DNA of 5,099 nucleotides from an uncultured Verrucomicrobia subdivision 3 bacterium. GTDB lineage: Bacteria; Verrucomicrobiota; Verrucomicrobiae; Limisphaerales; CAMLLE01. The DNA is taken from positions 1-5,099 of the forward strand of contig CAMLLE010000296.1 in NCBI GenBank assembly GCA_946480555.1, in the 5' to 3' direction. The position numbers were made by a program, and so were the translations under genes. Positions 1-5,099 of this stretch are shown one piece after another (position 1 is the stretch's first letter; each line of letters begins with the position of its first letter). Below the pieces are notes generated by a model, which was not told the origin of the DNA, did not search any database, and saw nothing but the letters and a program-made list of their open reading frames with translations.

Positions 1-261
<261 letters not shown>

Positions 262-288
262 TCAAAACTGTGTCAGGCCTTTGAGAGG

Positions 289-381
289 TTGTCTGACGAA
301 TCTGGAACGAAGCTAGGCGAGTGCTGATGGGCCGCCTTCCCGAATTTTGCCAAACAGACAACATGGTTTGGTTTTGTCTGA
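289..381. promoter_or_regulatory. Cluster of three TTGTCTG/CAGACAA heptamers upstream of nifJ
   Basis: TTGTCTGA occurs at 289-296 and 374-381, and the reverse complement CAGACAA at 355-361. The copies at 355-361 and 374-380 form a perfect 7-bp inverted repeat with a 12-nt spacer. The nearest copy is 55 nt upstream of the nifJ start codon. A fourth copy at 3724-3730 lies 67 nt upstream of nfnA in the same orientation relative to its gene. The pattern suits an operator, but could also be an RNA hairpin in a nifJ leader. I do not recognise the motif as a named regulator's site. The rest of 235-506 shows no convincing gene or sigma-70 promoter. Confidence 0.35.
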
Positions 382-492
382 TTGCCCTGTGATGGAGCAG
401 GAATTGTGGAGCATTGAGTTCGTCCTCATCCTCCACTGCGTTCCCTCATTTTCGAGAGCTGACCAGGACGTCTAACTGCATGCGGGAAAGGA

Positions 493-509
493 TGAGTCCT
501 GTGGACTCA
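493..509 (-). terminator. Hairpin overlapping the stop codon of the 55-residue gene
   Basis: The 7-bp arms TGAGTCC and GGACTCA are perfectly complementary around a 3-nt loop. On the minus strand the TGA at the base of the stem is itself the stop codon of the small membrane-protein gene. The hairpin is followed by TCCTTTCCC, pyrimidine-rich but not a real U-tract, so intrinsic termination would be weak. It may instead protect the mRNA 3' end or be chance. Confidence 0.3.
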
Positions 510-674
510 GTGATGCCAGGGGAACCGGCTGCGACGATGTGATCGCCGGCGATGGCGCCAGGTGTCCACGACGATGAACAGGAAAATCAGGAAGCCGATG
601 AGCAGCAAGATGAGCAGGCCCGGCTTCTCGCGCCAAATCTGTTCAAAGCTTTCGGCCAAACCGGCAAAGTTCAC
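507..674 (-). CDS. Small single-pass membrane protein, 55 residues, function unknown
   Basis: A GTG start at 674 opens a 55-residue frame ending in TGA at 507-509; an in-frame TGA eight codons upstream leaves GTG as the outermost start. Three parts are visible. Residues 1-18 are a short amphipathic segment (MNFAGLAESFEQIWREKP). Residues 19-36 are a strong hydrophobic helix (GLLILLLIGFLIFLFIVV). Residues 37-55 form a very basic tail (DTWRHRRRSHRRSRFPWHH). By the positive-inside rule the tail should face the cytoplasm. Codons through the membrane segment nearly all end in G or C, as in the neighbouring genes, which supports real coding. An AGGTG at 690-686 sits 11 nt before the start, farther than ideal. 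It lies between the 61-residue gene and nifJ, all on one strand. No family is recognised. The main alternative is a chance frame; a low-complexity membrane helix is weak evidence alone. Confidence 0.58.
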   Translation of the reverse strand: MNFAGLAESFEQIWREKPGLLILLLIGFLIFLFIVVDTWRHRRRSHRRSRFPWHH

Positions 675-943
675 CCCGCAAGTTACACCTTTTCACGGGG
701 AAGACGACTGACTTTTCAAATGGCCAGCGGGACGTGCCGCCCAAACGCGCAGGGCTGGCTTTTTCAGCCTGCCGATTCTTGAAACTTTCCTCGAGGTAGA
801 AAGGTTTTCGTTCGCACCGCTGGACTCGAACGGCCAGTGACTGGCGCAAACGTCCCCGGCGTTTCTGAATGAACTTATGAGGGCGACGCGCCCAGCACGT
901 CCGTCCCGCCACCGAACATGTAAACGAAGGGTGTTTGTATGAA
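675..943. other. Spacer between the two small genes, with several inverted repeats
   Basis: No convincing coding frame is seen in these 269 bases. The stretch holds several dyads. GCAGG-G-CTG/CAG-CCTGC at 749-772 has one bulged G. CGTTCG/CGAACG lies at 809-814 and 827-832. A 13-bp palindrome with a single central base, GCCAGTGACTGGC, lies at 833-845. GAAAC/GTTTTC with TTTC/GAAA at 781-809 is looser. On the minus strand this would be the leader of the 55-residue gene. A tRNA-like GTTCGAGTCC occurs at 832-823 (minus strand) but has no proper T-stem or acceptor stem. Confidence 0.35.
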
Positions 944-1129
944 TTATTCCGGAAACCAGATCTGTTCCGGGCGCGGAGGTGGTGTGGGTTTGAAATCAAT
1001 CGCCTGATCAACGATCTCCCGCATTTTTGCGAACCACCAGCTGGCTCGTTTTGATTTGGTCTTGGGCCGGCGGTTTAGCGAGCGGCAGTTCTGGTTCCGA
1101 TCGAAGCTGAGTTCCATTTGGTTCGTCAT
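944..1129 (-). CDS. Small basic protein with WWF and PRPEQIWFP motifs, 61 residues, function unknown
   Basis: The ATG at 1129 is preceded by GAAAGG (1141-1136) at a 6-nt spacing, the best ribosome-binding site in the window, and the frame ends in TAA at 944-946. The frame stays open to 1360, but the longer form lacks a comparable site and reads like chance sequence. Residues 1-15 are polar, and 16-30 are strongly basic (R/K-rich). RASWWFAKMREIVDQAIDF (28-46) is a likely amphipathic helix, and KPTPPPRPEQIWFPE is a proline-rich C-terminus. No signal peptide or membrane segment is present. I have the impression that short proteins with a WWFxxMR...VDxA...PRPEQxWFP pattern occur in Verrucomicrobia and relatives, unnamed; this is unverified memory. 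It lies 255 nt downstream of nfnB and may be a separate transcript. Confidence 0.7.
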   Translation of the reverse strand: MTNQMELSFDRNQNCRSLNRRPKTKSKRASWWFAKMREIVDQAIDFKPTPPPRPEQIWFPE

Positions 1130-1331
1130 AGTTTGCCTTTCGTTTTTGCATGCGAACCTAGGGCAGGGGGTCGGACAATGGCGGTCCGAAGGTCTGGAGC
1201 CCGGAAGTGGATTTTCAGCCCCAGTTTTGTGCCATGGGATCGCGGGAAGGCTGAACCTCAGGCGGCGCCCGCGAAGGGTGCAGAGCAGTGGCGAACTCGA
1301 TTCAGTTCCGGATGAAGCCGCACACTCCCGA

Positions 1332-1349
1332 GAAGGACCGGCGTCCTTC
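1332..1349 (-). terminator. Hairpin 36 nt downstream of nfnB, possible weak terminator
   Basis: GAAGGAC and GTCCTTC form a perfect 7-bp stem around a 4-nt loop; two more outer pairs (1329-1330 with 1351-1352) follow one mismatch. It lies just past the nfnB stop codon. No U-run follows on the minus strand (TCGGGAGTGTG), so it may only slow exonuclease decay or aid termination. The rest of 1130-1384 shows no gene. It contains one further small dyad, TCGGAC/GTCCGA, at 1171-1176 and 1184-1189. Confidence 0.3.
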
Positions 1350-1384
1350 GCGACCATCACATGAGCCTCGTTTGAAGAACGGAA

Positions 1385-2818
1385 CTACGCTGGCGTCGCT
1401 GCTGGTTTGAAGAACGCGTCGATGGCGCGAGCGGCTTTTTTCCCGTCGCCCATTGCCAGAATCACCGTTGCGGCGCCGCGGACAATATCGCCACCCGCAA
1501 ATACACCGGGAACGCTTGTCATACCGTTCTCATCCACAACGATGTTGCCGTGGCGATTCAACTTGAGGTCGGGACAGGTTTGCGTGAGCAGGGGATTGGC
1601 GCGCGTGCCGATCGCGACAACAACCACGTCGCACGGCAGCACGAAATCCGATCCAGGCACCGGTTCGGGCCGGGCGCGGCCAGAAGCGTCTGGCGCACCA
1701 AGCTTCATCTGGACGCACTTCAACCCCGTGACCCAGCGCTTCTCGTTGCCAATCACTTCCACTGGCGCGGTCAGCAAATGGAACTGCACGCCTTCGTCCT
1801 TGGCGTGATGCACTTCTTCGGCGCGTGCGGGCAATTCATCCAACGTGCGCCGGTACACGATCATTGCTTCGTGCGCACCCAGGCGTTTTGCGGTGCGCAC
1901 CGCATCCATGGCCACGTTTCCTCCGCCCACCACGGCGACGCGCTGTCCGTGCAGCACAGGCGTGTCTGATTGTGGGAACTGATACGCCGACATCAGGTTG
2001 ATGCGCGTGAGATACTCGTTGGCGGAGTAAACGCCTTTCAGATTCTCACCCGGCACGTTCATGAAGACCGGCAGCCCGGCGCCGTTGGCGATGAAGACCG
2101 CGTCAAAACGTGCCTTCAACTCCGGCAGTGTGTAAGTGCGGCCGATGATCACATTGCATTCGATCTTCACACCCAGCGATTCCAGCCGCTCAATTTCCTG
2201 CGCGACGATTGCTTTAGGCAGGCGAAATTCGGGAATGCCATAAACCAGCACGCCGCCGGGCTTGTGCAGCGCTTCGTAGATCGTGACGTCGTGTCCGGCT
2301 CGCGCGAGTTCGCCCGCAGCCGTCAATCCAGCCGGGCCGGAGCCGATCACCGCAACCTTCTTCCCCGTCGGCACGGGCTTCTCCTGCGGCAACTGATCGC
2401 GATGGGTACGCGCCCAATCGGCGACGTAGCGTTCGAGATAACCGATGCCCACCGGCAGACCTTTTGCGCCGCGAACGCATTTCGCTTCGCATTGTGTTTC
2501 CTGGGGACACACGCGGCCGGTCACGGCGGGAAGCGCATTATCGCAAAGCAGACTTTGTGCAGCACCGGCGATGTCACCTTTGGAAAGTCGATCGATGAAC
2601 GTGCGAATGTTCACGCCCACCGGGCAGCCCGCCATGCATTTCGGATCCTTGCACTGAAGGCAGCGATCCGCTTCAAGCAGCGCCAGCTGCTCGGTGAAGC
2701 CGAGGTTCACTTCGTCGAAATTCGCCGCCCGTGCCGTGGAGTTCTGCTCCGGCATTTTCTGGCGCTCGATCTGGAGCCGTTGCTTGGTGGTGATGCGTTC
2801 GGGGCGGAGCGTGTTCAT
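1385..2818 (-). CDS. nfnB: NfnB/SudA/GltA-type flavin and iron-sulfur NADPH oxidoreductase subunit
   Basis: This is a 477-residue protein of the glutamate synthase small-subunit superfamily, in the form with its own partner subunit. The N-terminal domain carries two [4Fe-4S] clusters: Cys53, 56, 61 and 65 (CLQCKDPKCMAGC) and Cys104, 110 and 114 (CPQETQCEAKC). Glu128 in GYLERYV is a candidate fourth ligand, by comparison with dihydropyrimidine dehydrogenase, where Gln sits there. An FAD Rossmann motif VIGSGPAG lies at 156-163 and an NADP(H) motif VVGGGNVAMD near 295-304. GDIVRGAATVILAMGDGKKA near the C-terminus is the second FAD signature. GAGLPVFMNVPGENLKGVYS (from about 245) and SANEYLTRINLMSAYQFP are hallmarks of the homotetrameric GltA/SudA/NfnB group. 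The ATG at 2818 was chosen over one 24 nt upstream because it overlaps the nfnA stop as ATGA. Annotations often say 'NADPH-dependent glutamate synthase', but no large GltB subunit is nearby and the nfnA partner is. An electron-bifurcating transhydrogenase role is inferred. Confidence 0.94.
   Translation of the reverse strand: MNTLRPERITTKQRLQIERQKMPEQNSTARAANFDEVNLGFTEQLALLEADRCLQCKDPKCMAGCPVGVNIRTFIDRLSKGDIAGAAQSLLCDNALPAVTGRVCPQETQCEAKCVRGAKGLPVGIGYLERYVADWARTHRDQLPQEKPVPTGKKVAVIGSGPAGLTAAGELARAGHDVTIYEALHKPGGVLVYGIPEFRLPKAIVAQEIERLESLGVKIECNVIIGRTYTLPELKARFDAVFIANGAGLPVFMNVPGENLKGVYSANEYLTRINLMSAYQFPQSDTPVLHGQRVAVVGGGNVAMDAVRTAKRLGAHEAMIVYRRTLDELPARAEEVHHAKDEGVQFHLLTAPVEVIGNEKRWVTGLKCVQMKLGAPDASGRARPEPVPGSDFVLPCDVVVVAIGTRANPLLTQTCPDLKLNRHGNIVVDENGMTSVPGVFAGGDIVRGAATVILAMGDGKKAARAIDAFFKPAATPA
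2815..2818 (-). promoter_or_regulatory. ATGA stop-start overlap coupling nfnA to nfnB
   Basis: On the minus strand the nfnB ATG (2818-2816) shares two bases with the nfnA TGA (2817-2815). No good Shine-Dalgarno precedes it (TTGGAAAAACAAGTTGC), so nfnB translation probably depends on ribosomes finishing nfnA. This would give near-equal amounts of the two subunits. Confidence 0.8.
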
Positions 2819-3657
2819 GCAACTTGTTTTTCCAACCGGCATTTTCCAGCCGCGCAGGCGCTGGCCTTCGATTCGAATTCTCGGTAGGTGCTGAGGCGGT
2901 CCTGCAGTTCCTCAAAATCAACCAGGTGCCCGTCAAACTCCGGCCCGTCCACACAGGCAAACCGGGTCTCCTTGCCGATGCTCACGCGGCAGCCGCCGCA
3001 CATGCCGGTGCCATCGATCATGACAGGATTCAGCGAAACAATGGTGCGGGCCCGGAACGGGCGCGTGAGGTAGGCAACGGCTCGCATCATGGGTACCGGG
3101 CCGACGGCGTAAACAATATCCACTCCGCCGAGCTCCAGCAGCTCGCGCGCGGCATCCGTGACGAAGCCTCGTTTGCCGTAGCTGCCATCGTCGGTGCAGA
3201 CGATCACGTCCCCGAGCTTCCGCAGTTCGGACTCGAAGATGATCCATTCCTTTGATCTTCCACCGATAATGCTCGTCACGCGCACGCCGCGATGCTTCAA
3301 GCCTTGCGCGATCGGATGAACCACCGCAGTCCCGACGCCGCCGCCAATGCAGACGGCATGCCCGCGTTCGATCATTTCGGTGGGATGGCCCAACGGTCCG
3401 GCGATTCCATCAATCGTTTGTCCGGGCGCCAGTGCGACGAGATCGCGGGTGCTTTTGCCGACGGCCTGAATGACGAGCGCGATGGAGCCTTCCGCTGGAT
3501 TTGCATCTGCAATCGTGAGGGGAATGCGTTCGGCGGTTCCGGCCAGGTGAACGATTACAAATTGGCCGGGTTGGCGAATCTCGGCGATGCGCGGCGCGAG
3601 CACGTCCAGTCGCGTCACGTTTGGGCTCAGCTGCTGCTTTCGCAGGATGGTATGCAT
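2815..3657 (-). CDS. nfnA: NfnA/SudB-type FAD, NAD and [2Fe-2S] subunit (PyrK-like)
   Basis: This 280-residue protein belongs to the ferredoxin-NADP reductase superfamily, in the group of the PyrK electron-transfer subunit of dihydroorotate dehydrogenase B and SudB/NfnA. The N-terminal beta-barrel carries the flavin motif RIPLTIAD (44-51). The NAD(H) domain has CIGGGVGTAVVHPIA (103-117), and VYAVGPVPMM (182-191) is typical of the family. The [2Fe-2S] site is DGTGMCGGC...FACVDGPEFDGH. Cys220, Cys223 and Cys235 are ligands, and Asp215 is the likely unusual fourth ligand described for Nfn. The ATG at 3657 gives the usual length; the frame continues 54 codons upstream, but that stretch lacks family similarity. 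In Nfn this subunit would hold the flavin that oxidises NADH. An oddity is a short C-terminal tail with Cys268 and Cys273 (CAAGKC). Sulfide dehydrogenase activity, as proposed for SudB, is the main alternative role. Confidence 0.93.
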   Translation of the reverse strand: MHTILRKQQLSPNVTRLDVLAPRIAEIRQPGQFVIVHLAGTAERIPLTIADANPAEGSIALVIQAVGKSTRDLVALAPGQTIDGIAGPLGHPTEMIERGHAVCIGGGVGTAVVHPIAQGLKHRGVRVTSIIGGRSKEWIIFESELRKLGDVIVCTDDGSYGKRGFVTDAARELLELGGVDIVYAVGPVPMMRAVAYLTRPFRARTIVSLNPVMIDGTGMCGGCRVSIGKETRFACVDGPEFDGHLVDFEELQDRLSTYREFESKASACAAGKCRLEKQVA

Positions 3658-3723
3658 CTCGAGCGTAGTTTGCGGCAACAGTGGGAGAGTTCTGTTCACC
3701 AATTGGCAAAGCTTGAACGTATC

Positions 3724-3730
3724 TTGTCTG
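3724..3730 (-). promoter_or_regulatory. CAGACAA heptamer upstream of nfnA, matching those upstream of nifJ
   Basis: TTGTCTG on the plus strand (CAGACAA in the direction of nfnA) lies 67 nt before the nfnA start codon. It has the same orientation relative to its gene as the copy 55 nt upstream of nifJ. A shared operator is possible but a 7-mer match is weak on its own. Confidence 0.3.
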
Positions 3731-3752
3731 TCACGGGAAACTGTCGGATTCC

Positions 3753-3765
3753 GACGCAAAGACAC
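3753..3765 (-). repeat. Inverted outlying copy of the CTTTGCG repeat
   Basis: GACGCAAAGACAC is the reverse complement of GTGTCTTTGCGTC. It therefore carries the TCTTTGCGTC unit in the opposite orientation to the direct cluster that begins about 110 bases to the right. Confidence 0.45.
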
Positions 3766-3876
3766 ACAGGAGCAATGGCGCGAGCGATTCAGGGTTTCTC
3801 CAACTGCGTCGGCAGACATTCAATCACCAGAAGGTGTCATTCGATTTGGTGAATGGATGCAAACCCTTTGGAAGCT

Positions 3877-3936
3877 TTTGCGTCTTCGTGCCTTTGCACC
3901 TTTGCGCTAAAAATCCCTGCAAAGAGACAAAGAGCG
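3877..3936 (+). repeat. Cluster of degenerate 8-bp CTTTGCG repeats, direct then inverted
   Basis: Four consecutive 8-bp units lie at 3877-3908: TTTGCGTC, TTCGTGCC, TTTGCACC and TTTGCGCT. After an A-rich gap, GCAAAGAGACAAAGAGCG (3919-3936) carries two more units in inverted orientation. CTTTGC (3900-3905) and GCAAAG (3919-3924) can pair as a 6-bp stem with a 13-nt loop. From memory, similar strings are scattered through intergenic DNA of Verrucomicrobia, Planctomycetes, Acidobacteria and others, and give rise to false 'LRLCAFA'-like peptides. Their function is not known to me. Confidence 0.6.
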
Positions 3937-4000
3937 TGCTGGAGGACACGATCTTCGTTTGCGAGGTGTCAGCTGGTACCCGCCCTGCTGAATTTCCGGC

Positions 4001-4411
4001 ATGAAGAAGATCCTTATCGGTATCGGCATTGTGACGATCATTGCCGGGATGGTGTGGGCCGGTCAGGCCTGGAATACTTTGCGCGTGAACGCCCGGACAG
4101 CGCAGTTCAACGAAGACATCGAGAACCTGTTCACTTCACTGCAGAAATACAAGGAACGCGTCGGCTCGTATCCCGTCGGGGGAAACGCTGAAGTTGCCAA
4201 AGCGCTGCAAGGAAACAATGCGAAGAACGTGATCGTCATCGTAGGCCGCAAAACCGAGTTGAACGACAAGGGTGAATTCGTCGATCCCTGGAAAACGCCG
4301 CTTCGGTTTTACTTCTCCGACAACGGCGTCCTGATCCGTTCGGCTGGCCCGAATCGCCGATTCGATGACAGCACTGTCATGGAAGCGGACGATTTCATCC
4401 GCTCGAACTGA
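4001..4411 (+). CDS. Membrane-anchored or exported protein with a GspG-like pseudopilin domain
   Basis: This 136-residue protein starts with two lysines and a hydrophobic helix (residues 4-20), then a likely periplasmic domain. The order of motifs follows the type II secretion major pseudopilin GspG. A long helix leads into a YKxRxGSYPxG segment (50-60), then AEVAKALQGNN (63-73). Next come GEFVDPWKTPLRFYF (91-105) and an SAGPNRRFDDS (114-124) end, a region that binds calcium in GspG. Unlike true pseudopilins it has no prepilin peptidase site (no GFTLIE-type sequence). It should therefore stay anchored by its helix or be cut by signal peptidase I after VWA (residue 20). A role in secretion is thus unproven; it may be a stand-alone use of the fold. 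The start is preferred because the signal follows at once; no Shine-Dalgarno is evident. The next gene follows 85 bp downstream on the same strand. Confidence 0.85.
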   Translation: MKKILIGIGIVTIIAGMVWAGQAWNTLRVNARTAQFNEDIENLFTSLQKYKERVGSYPVGGNAEVAKALQGNNAKNVIVIVGRKTELNDKGEFVDPWKTPLRFYFSDNGVLIRSAGPNRRFDDSTVMEADDFIRSN

Positions 4412-4439
4412 GATTCTGGGCACCCGCCTTCCGTGAATT

Positions 4440-4467
4440 CCGCGAAACCGCTCAAGCCCGTTCGCGG
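4440..4467 (+). terminator. GC-rich hairpin between the two rightward genes
   Basis: CCGCGAA (4440-4446) and TTCGCGG (4461-4467) form a perfect 7-bp stem with a 14-nt loop, 28 nt after the stop codon of the pseudopilin-like gene and 29 nt before the next ATG. No U-run follows. It could be a partial terminator, an mRNA end-protecting stem or an operator. Confidence 0.3.
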
Positions 4468-4496
4468 TGCAGCCGAATAGTGCTACATACTCACTC

Positions 4497-5099
4497 ATGA
4501 AATTGTCCTTTCGTCTGAACCGCCATTGGCTCGCGGGGATGCTCTTCGTGCTTTGCGGCGGCCTCGCGCTGGCGTCATCGGTCATCCGGCTCGCCACGCC
4601 TGAGCTGGTGCAGGAATCCGACGCGGTCTGCCGCGGCCGGGTGGTCGAACTGCTTTCGTTCAAGGACGTCGATGGTCTGATTTACACACGCGCGTTGGTC
4701 GAGGTGGATGAAGTTTTCAAGGGACGATTCCCGCAGGTCGTGCAATTGATTCATCGCGGTGGCCAGGTCGAAGGGGAAGGGGAACTATATGGATTCTCGC
4801 CGCAATTCAATGTCGGGTCCGAATACCTGCTGTTTCTGGCGCGAACTGCGAACGGCCGTTTGCAGTCGTTGCAAGGCGCGGCCTCCGCCATTCTCCTTGA
4901 ACCGGTTTCTGAAGACGCCAGTTCGCGTCTGGCTGAAGTGCGCGCGATGGCGAAGAGCCCGCTCGAGGGCGCGGACGTTCGGGATCAAGCCGGCCCGCTA
5001 GGGCCTTATGTCTCCGCGGCGTTGAGCGGGATGATGAACAACATCCACTCGCGGTTCATCCAGCCGCTGCTCAACGTGGTGTTGCTGCTTCTGGCGGTC
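4497..5099 (+). CDS. Secreted protein with N-terminal 'RGRVVE...DEVFKG' domain, cut by the window edge
   Basis: The frame is open from ATG at 4497 to the last base, giving 201 residues with no stop. Residues 1-26 are a signal peptide: basic start KLSFRLNRH, hydrophobic core WLAGMLFVLCGGLALA, and likely cleavage after Ala26. The following domain (about 33-135) runs TPELVQESDAVCRGRVVE, YTRALVEVDEVFKGRFP, GFSPQFNVGSEYLLFLAR. From memory, this pattern of a probable small beta-barrel is frequent at the N-terminus of exported proteins in environmental bacteria, sometimes ahead of a matrixin-type protease; no such protease is visible here. A second hydrophobic stretch (FIQPLLNVVLLLLAV, 187-201) begins just before the edge, and 140-186 is low-similarity linker. 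Cys20 lies inside the hydrophobic core and does not form a good lipobox. No Shine-Dalgarno is seen before the ATG. Export is well supported; function is unknown. Confidence 0.85.
   Translation, partial: MKLSFRLNRHWLAGMLFVLCGGLALASSVIRLATPELVQESDAVCRGRVVELLSFKDVDGLIYTRALVEVDEVFKGRFPQVVQLIHRGGQVEGEGELYGFSPQFNVGSEYLLFLARTANGRLQSLQGAASAILLEPVSEDASSRLAEVRAMAKSPLEGADVRDQAGPLGPYVSAALSGMMNNIHSRFIQPLLNVVLLLLAV

Larger units (their letters stand above)
3658..4000. other. Divergent intergenic region between nfnA and the pseudopilin-like gene
   Basis: These 343 bases contain no convincing gene. They hold the start regions of two divergent transcripts, one TTGTCTG heptamer (3724-3730), the CTTTGCG-type repeats and a TCACCA/TGGTGA dyad (3824-3829 and 3847-3852). 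No clear sigma-70 promoter could be picked by eye for either direction, and neither flanking gene has a good Shine-Dalgarno. Confidence 0.5.

Noticed and set aside
491..512. Possible hammerhead ribozyme, because GATGAGTCC followed by a matching stem recalls the core of that ribozyme.
   Set aside because: The required GAAA after stem II and the CTGATGA start are both missing; only a simple hairpin remains.
823..832. tRNA-like T-arm sequence GTTCGAGTCC on the minus strand.
   Set aside because: The five bases on each side of the TTCGAGT loop do not pair as a T-stem, and no matching acceptor stem or anticodon arm lies upstream. The tmRNA end consensus does not fit either.
1056..1364. Rightward frame of 102 codons overlapping the 61-residue gene.
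   Set aside because: Its sequence is rich in R, S and P with no recognisable motif, and it lies opposite a leftward gene with a better ribosome-binding site and motif content.
1970..2887. Long rightward frame of 305 codons opposite nfnB.
   Set aside because: It is the antisense shadow of a GC-rich, strongly conserved gene; composition (many H, R, A and F) is typical of such shadows.
3658..3819. N-terminal extension of NfnA by 54 residues.
   Set aside because: The extension has no similarity to the family, whereas the ATG at 3657 starts directly at the expected flavoprotein N-terminus and gives the normal length.
4461..4489. Sigma-70-like promoter TTCGCG, 17-nt spacer, TACATA before the last gene.
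   Set aside because: Each box matches only about half of the consensus, and the first box is part of a hairpin arm, so it is not above chance.

Overview
The window looks like chromosomal DNA of a GC-rich, mostly mesophilic environmental bacterium. My best guess is Verrucomicrobia (Pedosphaera-like) or a neighbouring PVC lineage. The hints are the pseudopilin-like protein with a DPWxTP motif, the secreted 'RGRVVE...DEVFKG' domain protein, weak Shine-Dalgarno sites and CTTTGCG-type spacer repeats. This placement is inference from general resemblance, not a database match.

Positions 1-3657 hold five genes, all read leftward (minus strand). In transcription order they are nfnA (3657-2815), nfnB/gltA-like (2818-1385), a 61-residue WWF-motif protein (1129-944), a 55-residue single-membrane-helix protein (674-507) and the first 78 residues of nifJ (234 to the left edge). 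nfnA and nfnB overlap by ATGA and encode the two subunits of an Nfn-type (SudBA-like) flavin/iron-sulfur oxidoreductase. Pyruvate:ferredoxin oxidoreductase (nifJ) makes reduced ferredoxin; an Nfn complex would combine reduced ferredoxin with NADH to make NADPH. The region therefore reads as a low-potential electron module. Spacers of about 255-272 bp separate nfnB, the two small genes and nifJ, so these are probably separate or sub-operonic transcripts. The heptamer TTGTCTG/CAGACAA appears three times upstream of nifJ and once upstream of nfnA, and I saw it nowhere else, which hints at a shared regulator.

Positions 3658-4000 are a divergent intergenic region carrying degenerate 8-bp CTTTGCG repeats in direct and inverted orientation. 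Rightward from 4001 come two exported proteins. The first is a 136-residue protein with a GspG-like pseudopilin periplasmic domain but no prepilin leader. The second, cut by the right edge, has a signal peptide and a domain common in secreted proteins of environmental bacteria.

The small genes and both edge genes were found by translating by hand. Both edge genes run off the window, so their full products are not visible.
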